DNA of 11,843 nucleotides from Dehalococcoidales bacterium (GTDB lineage: Bacteria; Chloroflexota; Dehalococcoidia; E44-bin15), in the NCBI GenBank assembly GCA_012974295.1, contig JAAXQM010000114.1, positions 1 to 11,843 of the forward strand, in the 5' to 3' direction. The notes under the pieces are model-generated. The model was not told where the DNA came from, made no database searches, and saw only the letters and a list, made by a program, of their open reading frames with translations. The number at the start of each line of letters is the position of its first letter. Within the stretch, counting starts at the first letter, position 1. Made by a program: the position numbers and the translations under genes. Positions 1 to 7,726 of this stretch are shown here, piece after piece.

Positions 1-1767
1 CTCGCCGCCCAGCTCGCCAGCGAGTTCAAGGAGTACTTCCCCGATAATGCAGTGGAATACTTCGTCAGCTATTATGACTACTACCAGCCAGAGGCCTATA
101 TCCCCAGAACCGATACCTATATCGAGAAGGAGATCGATATCAACGAGGAGATCGATAAGCTGCGCCACGCCTCGACCAGGTCGCTCTTCACCAGGAGCGA
201 TGTCATCATCGTGGCCTCAGTCTCCTGTATCTACGGCCTGGGCTCCCCCGAAGAATACCGCAGCTTCGTAATGAACCTCACCAAAGGCGAAAAAAGGAAT
301 CGAGACCTCATCGTCCGCCAACTGGTGAATATGCAGTACGAAAGGAACGACATCGACTTCACCCGCGGTCGATTCCGCATCCGCGGCGATACGCTAGAAA
401 TCCAACCCTCGTACGAGGTGCTGGCGATTAGGGTGCAGTTCTTCGGTGATGATATCGAGCGGATCGTGGAGGTCGACCCTCTGACCGGAGAGATCCTGGC
501 AGAGCGGGACTCCATAGAGATATACCCGGCCAAGCACTTTGTAACCTCCCACGATAATATGATGGCGGCTATCGAAGATATTAAGGTTGAGCTTGAGGAG
601 AGGCTCCAGGAGCTACAGGAGCAGGGGAAACTGCTTGAGGCGGCCAGGCTGGAGGCGAGAACCAACTACGATATGGAGATGCTCCAGGAGGCGGGCTATT
701 GCAACTCGGTGGAGAACTATTCGCGGCACCTGGCGCGACGGGCCCCAGGCAGCCCCCCGTGGACGCTGCTCGACTACTTTCCCGATGATTTCCTCCTCTT
801 CGTCGACGAGTCGCACATGACTTTGCCCCAGGTGCGCGGCATGTATCGCGGCGACCGCTCGCGGAAGGAGACGCTGGTGGAATTCGGCTTTCGCCTGCCA
901 TCGGCTCTGGATAACCGCCCCCTGAACTTCTCCGAGTTCGAGGAGCACATCAACCATGCAATCTACGTCTCGGCGACGCCCGGCCCCTACGAATACGAGC
1001 ACAGCGAGCAGATTGCGGAGCAGTTGGTCCGACCCACCGGCCTGCTCGAACCCGGCATCGAGGTCAAGCCGACAAAGGGGCAGGTCGATGACCTCATGGA
1101 GCAAATACAGATTCGGGTTACGCAGGGTGAGCGCTGCCTGGTAACCACAATGACCAAGAGAATGGCGGAGCAGCTCGCCGATTACCTGCAGGAGATGGGG
1201 GTCAAGACCCATCACCTGCACTCGGAGATCAATACCCTGGAGCGGGTAGAGATCCTGCGCGACCTGAGGCTTGGCGTCTACGATGTTATAGTCGGAATTA
1301 ACCTGCTTCGAGAGGGGCTCGACCTTCCCGAGGTGAGCCTGGTGGCTATATTCGATGCCGATAAGGAAGGGTTCCTCAGGTCACGCGACTCGCTGATCCA
1401 GACCATGGGGCGCGCCGCTCGTCACGTTGACGGGCAGGTCATAATGTACGCCGATACCGTTACCGGCTCGATGAAGGCGGCCATGGATGAGATCCACCGC
1501 CGCCGCAGTATTCAGATAGCCTACAACCAGGCGCATGGCATCACCCCTCAGGGAATCAAGAAGGCTGTTAAGGACATCACCGACCGGGTGCGGGTGGTGG
1601 CCGAGACTCGCACCCCTTACACCGTTGACCCCATGCCCAAGGATGAGATGCTACGCCTTATAAAGGACCTGGAATCGCAGATGAAAACTGCGGCTAAGAA
1701 CCTTGAGTTTGAGAAGGCGGCACTGCTCAGGGACCGCATCATCGACCTGAGAAGGGATATGGAATAG
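1..1767 (+). CDS. uvrB: UvrABC excinuclease subunit B, 5' end cut off by the window
   Basis: UvrB is the damage-verifying helicase-like subunit of nucleotide excision repair. It is loaded by UvrA and then recruits UvrC for incision. The frame is open from base 1, so the GTG at 52 is an internal valine (NAVEYF) and not the start. The 588 visible codons begin just before the beta-hairpin (YYDYYQPEAY), which clamps the DNA strand. About 75-80 N-terminal residues, including the Walker A loop, lie upstream of the window. Helicase motifs follow in order: DESH (Asp codon 269), YVSATP, then HSEINTLERVEILRDLR, LREGLDLPEV and QTMGRAARH. The last 40 or so residues form the UVR domain that contacts UvrC (NLEFEKAALLRDRI). 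The gene converges on accDA, with 86 bases between the two stop codons and no convincing terminator there. Identification is essentially certain. Confidence 0.97.
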   Translation, partial: LAAQLASEFKEYFPDNAVEYFVSYYDYYQPEAYIPRTDTYIEKEIDINEEIDKLRHASTRSLFTRSDVIIVASVSCIYGLGSPEEYRSFVMNLTKGEKRNRDLIVRQLVNMQYERNDIDFTRGRFRIRGDTLEIQPSYEVLAIRVQFFGDDIERIVEVDPLTGEILAERDSIEIYPAKHFVTSHDNMMAAIEDIKVELEERLQELQEQGKLLEAARLEARTNYDMEMLQEAGYCNSVENYSRHLARRAPGSPPWTLLDYFPDDFLLFVDESHMTLPQVRGMYRGDRSRKETLVEFGFRLPSALDNRPLNFSEFEEHINHAIYVSATPGPYEYEHSEQIAEQLVRPTGLLEPGIEVKPTKGQVDDLMEQIQIRVTQGERCLVTTMTKRMAEQLADYLQEMGVKTHHLHSEINTLERVEILRDLRLGVYDVIVGINLLREGLDLPEVSLVAIFDADKEGFLRSRDSLIQTMGRAARHVDGQVIMYADTVTGSMKAAMDEIHRRRSIQIAYNQAHGITPQGIKKAVKDITDRVRVVAETRTPYTVDPMPKDEMLRLIKDLESQMKTAAKNLEFEKAALLRDRIIDLRRDME

Positions 1768-1853
1768 CAGCCGGAGGCAAAGTTTTCCCGCTTGCGAGAG
1801 TATATCGAGATGCTATCCTCAAGCGCCTCAGGGGCAAGCCAAAGTAGATGAAG

Positions 1854-3680
1854 CTATCGATCCCCCTGTGAAGGTCCCTCCTCCTCTAACAGAGGAATCT
1901 CTTCTGCTCTCGACGGCAGATAATCCCTGAATTCCTCCAGGCCCTGAGAGACGCGTTCTTGAAGCTCAGAGCGCTCCTTGGAGATAGCGACGCTTATACG
2001 AGAACTGTAGCGCCCCATCGCACGAAACTTTTCATAGCGAGCCCTGATCAACTTGGCCGCAGAAACCCCTTGCACTTGAATCAGCTCATTTAATAGAAAC
2101 TTCTTTAGCTGGCGCGCCGCTTCATCGGGAGCGACATGAGCCCCACCCCTGGGCTCAGGCACCAGCACGTCAACTACCCCCAGCTCCATGCAATCCTCAG
2201 CGGTTAGCCTCAAGGCAGGGGCCACCTCTTCCGCCCTGCTCGCGTCTCTATAGAGCAAAACGGCAGCCCTTTCCGGAGGGATCACCGAGAAAATGGCATT
2301 CTCCATCATGAGGATGCGGTCAGCAACCCCGAAAGCCAGCGCCCCCTCGCTGCCCCCCTCACCAATGATTGCAGAGACTATTGGTGTGGGCAGGTCAGAC
2401 ATCAGAGCCAGGCATTGGGCTATGGCGTTGCCTACTCCCCTCTCCTCAGCCTCCAGCCCGGGATAAGCCCCCGGTGTATCGATAAGGGTGATGAGCGGGA
2501 TCATAAACTTCCCTGCCAGGTTCATCGCCCGCTGCGCCTTGCGGAAGCCCTCTGGGTAAACCTGCCCCGATTTCCCATGCTCCCCATGGCCCCGCTCCTG
2601 AGCGGCGATTACCACCGCCTGCCCACCGATATCCCCCAGGCCACATACTACGGATTCATCATCGCCGTAATAGCGATCGCCGTGAAGCTCGAAAAAGCTT
2701 GTAGTAATCCTGCCGATATAGTCCAGGGAGGTGGGGCGCTCCGCGTGGCGGGCTAATTGAACGCTCTGCCACGCCGACTCCCGCTGGGGCACTATTGGCG
2801 GATAGGGTCCATACTTCCTCCTTAGGGTCACGCGATACTGCGAAGAGAGCAGATCGAGGAGGATTGCTAGAAGATCACGCAGCCTGGTACGCTCCACCAC
2901 AGAATCGATCATTCCATGCTTAAGGTGGGACTCAGCGGTGTGGGCACCCTGAGGAAGCTCTGTGCCCTCGGTCTCCATCACTAACTTCAAAGGGGCAAAG
3001 CCGATAACGGCATTGGGCTCGGCGAGGATGATATCGGCAAGGTTGGCAAAGCTGGAATACACCTCCCCCGAGGTAGGGTTTGTAAGTACGGATATGAACG
3101 GAAGGCCGGCGGCATCAAATTGCCTGGCTGCTGCTGCGGTTTTTGCCATCTGCATCAGGGCGAGCACCCCCTCCTGCACGCGGGCCCCGCTACTGGATAC
3201 TACCGCTACCAGCGGAAGCCTCTTCTTGAGGGCATGCTCAAAGGCAAGGGTTACCTTTTCCCCGACAACGCAACCCATCCCCCCGCCGAGAAAGCCGAAG
3301 TCCAGTACTACGATGACGGTAAGGGTGCCCTCGATCTGGCAAACGCCGGTAACCACCGCCTCGGAGAGCCCTGTCCTCCTCTGAGCGTCCAATACTCGCT
3401 TCTTATATGAGCCCCCACCGGTGAAGGAAATGGGATCAAGAGATGCCAGGGAGCGGTTTATCTCTATGAAGCTGCCGCTATCCGCAAGAAGCTCTATCCG
3501 CTCGTAGGCGGGGAGAAGATAATGAAATCCGCACCGGGGACAAATACGATAGCGCTGAAAAATCTCGGCCGAAGTAAGATCCACCCCACAATAGAAGCAA
3601 TTCTCCATTTCATCAAGGCTCGCCCTCTCCCCCGTTTCACTACGTCGGCCGGCAATCCATTCAAAAAATCCCTTCATCAT
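1854..3680 (-). CDS. accDA: Fused acetyl-CoA carboxylase carboxyltransferase, beta-alpha (AccD-AccA)
   Basis: This single 608-residue chain holds both carboxyltransferase subunits, which move carboxyl from carboxybiotin to acetyl-CoA and make malonyl-CoA for fatty-acid synthesis. Residues 1-290 are AccD-like, with a four-cysteine zinc ribbon (C28, C31, C47, C50), GGGMGCVVGEKV and ALMQMAKTAAA. Residues 300-560 are AccA-like, with ELHGDR, VYPEGFRKAQRAM, IDTPGAYPG and a GEGGSEGALA segment. A charged tail of about 45 residues follows. E. coli has separate accD and accA; fusions are known in other bacteria. Several usually invariant positions differ: SSSGAR for the AccD SGGAR, GEGGSEG for GEGGSGG, and IPPERAA where AccA normally has SPEGCA. 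Biotin carboxylase and biotin carrier genes are not in the window. The start ATG lies six bases after the ftsK stop and is preceded by a GAGG, so it is probably co-transcribed with ftsK. A second ATG follows directly. Confidence 0.93.
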   Translation of the reverse strand: MMKGFFEWIAGRRSETGERASLDEMENCFYCGVDLTSAEIFQRYRICPRCGFHYLLPAYERIELLADSGSFIEINRSLASLDPISFTGGGSYKKRVLDAQRRTGLSEAVVTGVCQIEGTLTVIVVLDFGFLGGGMGCVVGEKVTLAFEHALKKRLPLVAVVSSSGARVQEGVLALMQMAKTAAAARQFDAAGLPFISVLTNPTSGEVYSSFANLADIILAEPNAVIGFAPLKLVMETEGTELPQGAHTAESHLKHGMIDSVVERTRLRDLLAILLDLLSSQYRVTLRRKYGPYPPIVPQRESAWQSVQLARHAERPTSLDYIGRITTSFFELHGDRYYGDDESVVCGLGDIGGQAVVIAAQERGHGEHGKSGQVYPEGFRKAQRAMNLAGKFMIPLITLIDTPGAYPGLEAEERGVGNAIAQCLALMSDLPTPIVSAIIGEGGSEGALAFGVADRILMMENAIFSVIPPERAAVLLYRDASRAEEVAPALRLTAEDCMELGVVDVLVPEPRGGAHVAPDEAARQLKKFLLNELIQVQGVSAAKLIRARYEKFRAMGRYSSRISVAISKERSELQERVSQGLEEFRDYLPSRAEEIPLLEEEGPSQGDR

Positions 3681-3686
3681 TTTGCC

Positions 3687-5993
3687 TCAACCCCCTTCCG
3701 TCATCCCTCCCAGCACCTGCCGGGACTTACCTGGCTCCCCGGGAGCGACTACGCCCTGCTCCTCCAATTGATCCATGAGCTTCGCCGCACGGGGATAGCC
3801 CACGCCCAATCGCCGTTGCAGGAAAGACGTGGAAATACTGCGGTGATCCATGGCGAGACGCCTCGCCTTCTCCAATAATGGATCCTCATTGGAGACAACC
3901 GGAGATTCCTTATCCAGTTCCTGGGCCAGCTGTGAGACGTAGACCTCTTGATGACGCTGGCTGATCCAGAAGCTTACCAGCCTTTCCATCTCGGCCTCGG
4001 AAACAAAGCTTCCCTGGAGACGCTTCGGCTTGGGGGCATCGGGGGGCAGAAACAGCATATCCCCCCGACCCAGAAGCTTCTCCGCGCCGGCCACGTCAAG
4101 GATAGTGCGTGAGTCTACCTGGGAAACGACGGCAAAGCTAATTCGTGCCGGGAAGTTGGCCTTGATCAAGCCAGTAACCACATCCACCGAGGGACGCTGG
4201 GTGGCGACTGTGAGATGAATGCCAGTGGCGCGCGCCAGCTGGGCCAAGCGGCATAGTATGCGCTCCACATCATCCGGAGCAGTAGCCATCAGGTCGGCAA
4301 GCTCATCGATGACGAGTAAAATGTAGGGGAATGGCGTCTCGATCCTGGGATTCTTGTTGTAGGATACAATGTCTCTTGCCCCAACCTTAGCCAACATATT
4401 GTAGCGGTGGTCCATTTCACGATTGAGCCACTTCAATGTTGCCACCGCTTTCTCCGAGTCCACAATCACCGGGGAAAACAGGTGGGGTACATTGTTAAAC
4501 GACACCAGCTCCACTCTCTTTGGATCGATGAGGATGAGGCGCACCTCATCCGGGCTGGCAAAAAGGAGAACGGTCATGATGATCGATGTTATGCACACAC
4601 TCTTGCCGCTTCCTGTAGCACCGGCGATCAGGAGATGCGGCATCCTGGCAAGATCAGCTACCACGTTCTCTCCGGAGACCCCCTTGCCCAGAGCGAGGGG
4701 AAGCTTGGTCTTGGACCTCAGCTTCTGGAATGAGGCGCTCTCTATAATGCTTCTGAGGCCGGCGATACCTGCTACCGAATTGGGTACCTCGATCCCTACC
4801 ATTGCCTTCCCCGGCACCGGAGCCTCGACCTTAATCGAGGGGGCGGCGAGGGCCAATGCCAGGTCGTTGGCCAGGGAGGCGATGCGCTCTACCTTGACCC
4901 TGGTCTTAGAGACCTCCTCGATACGAACCTGTATATTGCCATCCCTGTCCTTTTCCTTTTTCTCCTTGAATTTCCGATCCCAGCCGGGCTCGACACCATA
5001 CTGGGTAACGGCGGGGCCAACATTGACCTGTACTACCTTGGCCTCAACACCATAGCTCGCCAGGGCATCCTCAATAATTCGCGAACCCCGCTCCGTGTCC
5101 ACCTGAACCGGTTCGCTCTCCACGGTTCTGTCGAGGAGACTGAGGGAGGGCAACTGCCAGTTCCCATGCGCTTCCGCAATCATTTCCACTTTTTCGTCGA
5201 TTTCCTTAACTGCAGGAGTAATGGCTTTGGCTACCATAGCATCAGCCGGTTCACCAAACAGCTCAGATGTCGCCTCCGGCTCAAATGCTTCGGGAACTTC
5301 ATACTCTACCCTCGTTACCGGCGCGATCGCAGGCCTGGCGGGACGTCGGGGCCGGGAGATCCGAGGGAAACGTATGGGATGCCGTCGAAAGAAATCCCGA
5401 GGCCAGCATACAGCTCGCCACAGGTATATATGGATCGGATAGCGCCGGTAGGAATCAGCCAAAGCAACCCCGGCGCGCGACACGAGGCGCCAGCTCCACC
5501 GCGGTGCTATTATAACTACGCCCGCAAGAATTATGCCTACAAGCCTCAACGCACCGAGGGCATCCGCTGCACCAACAACTGCCAGACCAAACCCGCCGCC
5601 CAGATCGAAGAACGCAAGAATTCCGAAAATGGCGACACAAAAAACGATAAACCCCAGCCACCGGTTCCACCTATGCAGGGCGAGAGAAGAGGAGGTGGTT
5701 CTCAACGCACGATTCCCCCGTTCCAGAAACCCGGTAATCTGCCGCCGCCATAATATCCAGAACATAAGCAGGACCACCATCACAGCGACCAGAATAACCC
5801 CATAACCCAACGCACTGAAGACAGTATCCCAGGCAGTGTTCAGCCCCGAGAGTACTTGGGAATGGAAAGCAAAAAGCAGCGCCGCTGTAGTGATCAGAAG
5901 CAGAAGCAACATTAACAGGCGCAAGAGCAGAAGGCGCCTGGTGCGGGAAGGCCCCCCTAGTGCTGCCCCTTTTGAATTTTTACCCTTCGCCAT
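3687..5993 (-). CDS. ftsK: DNA translocase FtsK/SpoIIIE
   Basis: FtsK is a membrane-anchored hexameric motor that pumps chromosomal DNA through the closing division septum. The 768-residue protein has about four hydrophobic N-terminal segments (roughly residues 20-43, 62-82, 112-142 and 150-164). A basic, proline-rich linker (to about 230) and an acidic stretch follow. The alpha domain starts near 300 (SRIIEDALASYGVEAKV). The RecA-like motor carries Walker A GATGSGKS (458-465), Walker B LLVIDELADL (559-568) and the TQRPS segment (598-602). The winged-helix gamma domain, which reads oriented chromosomal sequences, spans about 704-762. A charged insert of about 35 residues (338-370, KFKEKKEKDRDG and on) separates GPAVTQYGVEPG from SLANDLALALAA; I associate this with Chloroflexota FtsK proteins. 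The ATG start has AAGGA about seven bases upstream. It reads into accDA six bases downstream. Confidence 0.96.
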   Translation of the reverse strand: MAKGKNSKGAALGGPSRTRRLLLLRLLMLLLLLITTAALLFAFHSQVLSGLNTAWDTVFSALGYGVILVAVMVVLLMFWILWRRQITGFLERGNRALRTTSSSLALHRWNRWLGFIVFCVAIFGILAFFDLGGGFGLAVVGAADALGALRLVGIILAGVVIIAPRWSWRLVSRAGVALADSYRRYPIHIYLWRAVCWPRDFFRRHPIRFPRISRPRRPARPAIAPVTRVEYEVPEAFEPEATSELFGEPADAMVAKAITPAVKEIDEKVEMIAEAHGNWQLPSLSLLDRTVESEPVQVDTERGSRIIEDALASYGVEAKVVQVNVGPAVTQYGVEPGWDRKFKEKKEKDRDGNIQVRIEEVSKTRVKVERIASLANDLALALAAPSIKVEAPVPGKAMVGIEVPNSVAGIAGLRSIIESASFQKLRSKTKLPLALGKGVSGENVVADLARMPHLLIAGATGSGKSVCITSIIMTVLLFASPDEVRLILIDPKRVELVSFNNVPHLFSPVIVDSEKAVATLKWLNREMDHRYNMLAKVGARDIVSYNKNPRIETPFPYILLVIDELADLMATAPDDVERILCRLAQLARATGIHLTVATQRPSVDVVTGLIKANFPARISFAVVSQVDSRTILDVAGAEKLLGRGDMLFLPPDAPKPKRLQGSFVSEAEMERLVSFWISQRHQEVYVSQLAQELDKESPVVSNEDPLLEKARRLAMDHRSISTSFLQRRLGVGYPRAAKLMDQLEEQGVVAPGEPGKSRQVLGGMTEGG

Positions 5994-6017
5994 GCTCTTT
6001 CCTTAAAACATAGATGC

Positions 6018-6168
6018 GATAATTCTCAATGAGACTGCTCAAATAGTCTTTATCAACCCCCTAATCCCCCAATCTTGGGGGACTTTTTAAAGCTGGGGGG
6101 ACACCCCCAGACCCCCGGCAGAAAGTATCCTGCACCTCTTTTATGGCACTCTCAATAACACAATTATC
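6018..6168. repeat. Hairpin-rich MITE-like or intergenic repeat element
   Basis: The block between the UDG stop and the ftsK start holds two strong palindromes. One is TCCCCCAA-tc-TTGGGGGA at 6065-6082. The other is CTGGGGG-gaca-CCCCCAG at 6093-6110. Runs of C flank them (CCCCCTAATC before, ACCCCCGG after). The outer edges form an imperfect inverted repeat: GATAATT near 6018 followed by ATGAGA, against the reverse complement of 6149-6168 (GATAATT followed by TTGAGAG). This layout fits a miniature inverted-repeat element or a dispersed intergenic palindrome. I see no clear target-site duplication. The first hairpin is followed on the plus strand by CTTTTTAA, so the block could also stop transcription. 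The edges are estimates. Confidence 0.42.
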
Positions 6169-6197
6169 ACATTCCCAAATGATTGTCATCATCTCTT

Positions 6198-6794
6198 TTA
6201 GAACAGAGATAACTGCTCAGGTTTCTGCTCCTCTGCCACAACTTCTCCTGCTTTAGCCAGCAGTGGAGGAATCTTTAGCATATCCTCTGTGATGACCTTG
6301 CGCAAGTTCCCCTGATGAAGCGCTGCGGCGGGGTGATACATGCTAAAGTAGATAATACCGTCCTTCGTTCGCGCCTTCCCATGGGCTTTGCCGATGGCAT
6401 CGCCGGGGAAGAATTGAGCCAGCGAATAGCGCCCCAGCGTAACAATCACTTTGGGGTTAATAAGTTCCATCTGGCGATTGAGCCACCTGCGGCAAGCCTT
6501 CACCTCGATGGGCAGGGGGTCGCGATTCGAGGGCGGGCGGCACTTAATGATATTGGCTATATACACATCCTCGCGCCGTAGCCCGATGGATTGGAGCAGC
6601 TCATCGAGGAAGTGCCCCGCCGGCCCGACGAAAGGACGACCCTGCTGATCCTCATGCAAACCCGGGGCCTCGCCGATAAAGAGTAGGTTGGCAGTCTCAG
6701 AGCCCTCGCCAGGCACCACCCGATTGCGCTGCCCAGAGAGCTCACAATCCTCACACTGTTCCATTTCTCTGTTAAGCTCGCTCAGTGCACTCAC
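6198..6794 (-). CDS. Type 4 (4Fe-4S) uracil-DNA glycosylase
   Basis: This enzyme removes uracil, arising from cytosine deamination or misincorporation, and so starts base-excision repair. The 198-residue protein matches the family 4 pattern. It has paired cysteines C14 and C17 (CEDC), the active-site segment GEAPG (41-45) followed by GRPFVGPAG, and ANIIKCRPP with C85. C101 (KACRRW) should complete the four ligands of an iron-sulfur cluster. The HPAA motif at 154-157 lies in the DNA-contacting loop. The last five residues are QLSLF, the bacterial sliding-clamp-binding consensus. The start is GTG at 6794, chosen because a strong GGAGGG lies eight bases upstream (6803-6808), inside the last codons of the permease gene before it. 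Translation is therefore probably coupled to the permease pair, with four bases between stop and start. Confidence 0.92.
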   Translation of the reverse strand: MSALSELNREMEQCEDCELSGQRNRVVPGEGSETANLLFIGEAPGLHEDQQGRPFVGPAGHFLDELLQSIGLRREDVYIANIIKCRPPSNRDPLPIEVKACRRWLNRQMELINPKVIVTLGRYSLAQFFPGDAIGKAHGKARTKDGIIYFSMYHPAAALHQGNLRKVITEDMLKIPPLLAKAGEVVAEEQKPEQLSLF

Positions 6795-6798
6795 AACG

Positions 6799-7164
6799 CT
6801 AACCCTCCGTGCGCCAACCTTTTATCACCATGAGAAAGCCGACAAGGATGATAATGCCACCGACGATATTACGTAGAATTGACGCATTCAGCTTATCCGC
6901 CGCCATACCACCCACAAAACTGAATATGACTGCGGCAGGGATGATCAACAGTGCTGTCTTGATCCTGACATTCTGATGGCGATAATGCGTGACCGTTCCT
7001 GCCAGCGCCATTAAGCTGATCACCGCCAGGGATACCCCTTGAGCTGTATGCTGCTCCACATCCAGTAAGAGAACCATGCCCGGAATCATGATCACACCAC
7101 CACCAACACCCAGCATCCCGCCAAGCACTCCTGCAAGAAGCCCAATCCCGATAGCGATTTCCAT
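6799..7164 (-). CDS. Half-length TauE/SafE (TSUP) permease, second of a split pair
   Basis: This small, highly hydrophobic protein of 121 residues has about four membrane segments. It carries the TauE/SafE (DUF81) repeat signature GxxxGVLGGMLGVGGG followed by IPGMV near its N-terminus. Full-length members of this family (sulfite, sulfonate and other anion or organic-acid exporters) have about 250 residues and two copies of this unit; this gene encodes one. The partner copy is the gene immediately upstream. I chose ATG 7164, which has GGAG nine bases upstream (7174-7177). An in-frame TTG at 7179, abutting the upstream stop, would add five residues but overlaps that same GGAG. The last codons hold the ribosome-binding site of the UDG gene. 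Substrate cannot be read from the sequence. Confidence 0.82.
   Translation of the reverse strand: MEIAIGIGLLAGVLGGMLGVGGGVIMIPGMVLLLDVEQHTAQGVSLAVISLMALAGTVTHYRHQNVRIKTALLIIPAAVIFSFVGGMAADKLNASILRNIVGGIIILVGFLMVIKGWRTEG
6803..6808 (-). promoter_or_regulatory. Ribosome-binding site for the UDG gene, inside the permease gene
   Basis: GGAGGG on the minus strand lies eight bases before the GTG at 6794 and overlaps the final codons of the preceding permease. It fixes the GTG start and suggests translational coupling. Confidence 0.7.
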
Positions 7165-7173
7165 CCCTGATAA

Positions 7174-7177
7174 CTCC
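7174..7177 (-). promoter_or_regulatory. Ribosome-binding site deciding the start of the second half-permease
   Basis: GGAG on the minus strand is nine bases before ATG 7164. It overlaps the alternative TTG start at 7179, which therefore looks unlikely. Confidence 0.55.
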
Positions 7178-7179
7178 AA

Positions 7180-7554
7180 TTAAGTGTTTATGATCATAAA
7201 AGAGCCTACGGCCATTAAAAAGAGACCGAATATCCACTTGAGATGCCTCGCTGGCATCCTTACCATCAGCACTGCCCCTATAACTACCCCCACTATGCCA
7301 CCTAAAGCTAACCCCAGGATGATCTCCCATTCTATGCTCCCCAGAATATGGCCATAGATTGCATAGGTAATTGCGCCAACGAGGGCAATGGGAAACATCA
7401 CAGCAAGTGAGGTGCCATGGGCCTGATGCTGAGCCATGGCCAGGAGCCCCACCATTAGAGGCACCAGGAACACCCCGCCACCCACACCGGTAAGCCCGGC
7501 CAGCATCCCCGCAGCAGCACCTATCAGAAGGGACATAAGTACCTGGCGTTTCAT
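7180..7554 (-). CDS. Half-length TauE/SafE (TSUP) permease, first of a split pair
   Basis: This 124-residue membrane protein has about four hydrophobic segments. The repeat signature AGMLAGLTGVGGG followed by LVPLMV sits at residues 9-30, matching one half of a TauE/SafE exporter. Its stop lies 15 bases before the start of a second half-length copy, and together they make up the content of one standard permease of about 250 residues. The two copies are clearly different in sequence (HQAHGTSLAV here, QHTAQGVSLAV in the other), as the two halves of a normal member are. The downstream gene has its own ribosome-binding site, which argues for two real genes and not a recent nonsense mutation. The ATG at 7554 has only a weak GAG upstream. 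A good sigma-70-like promoter lies 30-58 bases upstream. The substrate is unknown. Confidence 0.82.
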   Translation of the reverse strand: MKRQVLMSLLIGAAAGMLAGLTGVGGGVFLVPLMVGLLAMAQHQAHGTSLAVMFPIALVGAITYAIYGHILGSIEWEIILGLALGGIVGVVIGAVLMVRMPARHLKWIFGLFLMAVGSFMIINT

Positions 7555-7583
7555 TACATAAACTCTTATATCTTATTCGAACA

Positions 7584-7612
7584 AATATATCATATCTTGT
7601 ATCTATGGGCAA
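7584..7612 (-). promoter_or_regulatory. Candidate sigma-70 promoter for the permease-UDG operon
   Basis: On the minus strand TTGCCC (7612-7607) is followed after exactly 17 bases by TATATT (7589-7584). These match TTGACA at four of six positions and TATAAT at five of six. The expected transcription start is near 7577, giving a leader of about 23 bases before ATG 7554. The surroundings are AT-rich and gene-free. No operator is evident. Confidence 0.45.
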
Positions 7613-7726
7613 GCAAATCCTATTTGGTTCTGTTCGGTTTACATTGGTGAATCTGAGAGGCAATTTTCTATTGGTGTAAGAATCTAGATACTCCTGGGGA
7701 GGAAGGCAGTCAATGTAAAGGACTAT

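Noticed and set aside
52..54. GTG as the start codon of uvrB
   Set aside because: The frame is open from base 1 and the preceding codons (AAQLASEFKEYFPDNA) match UvrB, so it is an internal valine.
613..1221. Minus-strand open frame of 202 codons opposite uvrB
   Set aside because: Antisense shadow of conserved UvrB motifs, with no family features of its own.
1768..1853. Bidirectional terminator between uvrB and accDA
   Set aside because: Only a weak, widely spaced GCTTGC/GCAAGC pair is present, with no T-run.
4423..5055. Plus-strand open frame of 210 codons opposite ftsK
   Set aside because: Antisense shadow of the conserved FtsK motor domain.
5166..5753. Plus-strand open frame of 195 codons opposite ftsK
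   Set aside because: It lies entirely antisense to the N-terminal and linker region of FtsK, with low-complexity composition and no motifs.
7162..7179. TTG 7179 as start of the second half-permease
   Set aside because: It overlaps the GGAG that is well placed for ATG 7164, and the added residues are not part of the conserved repeat.
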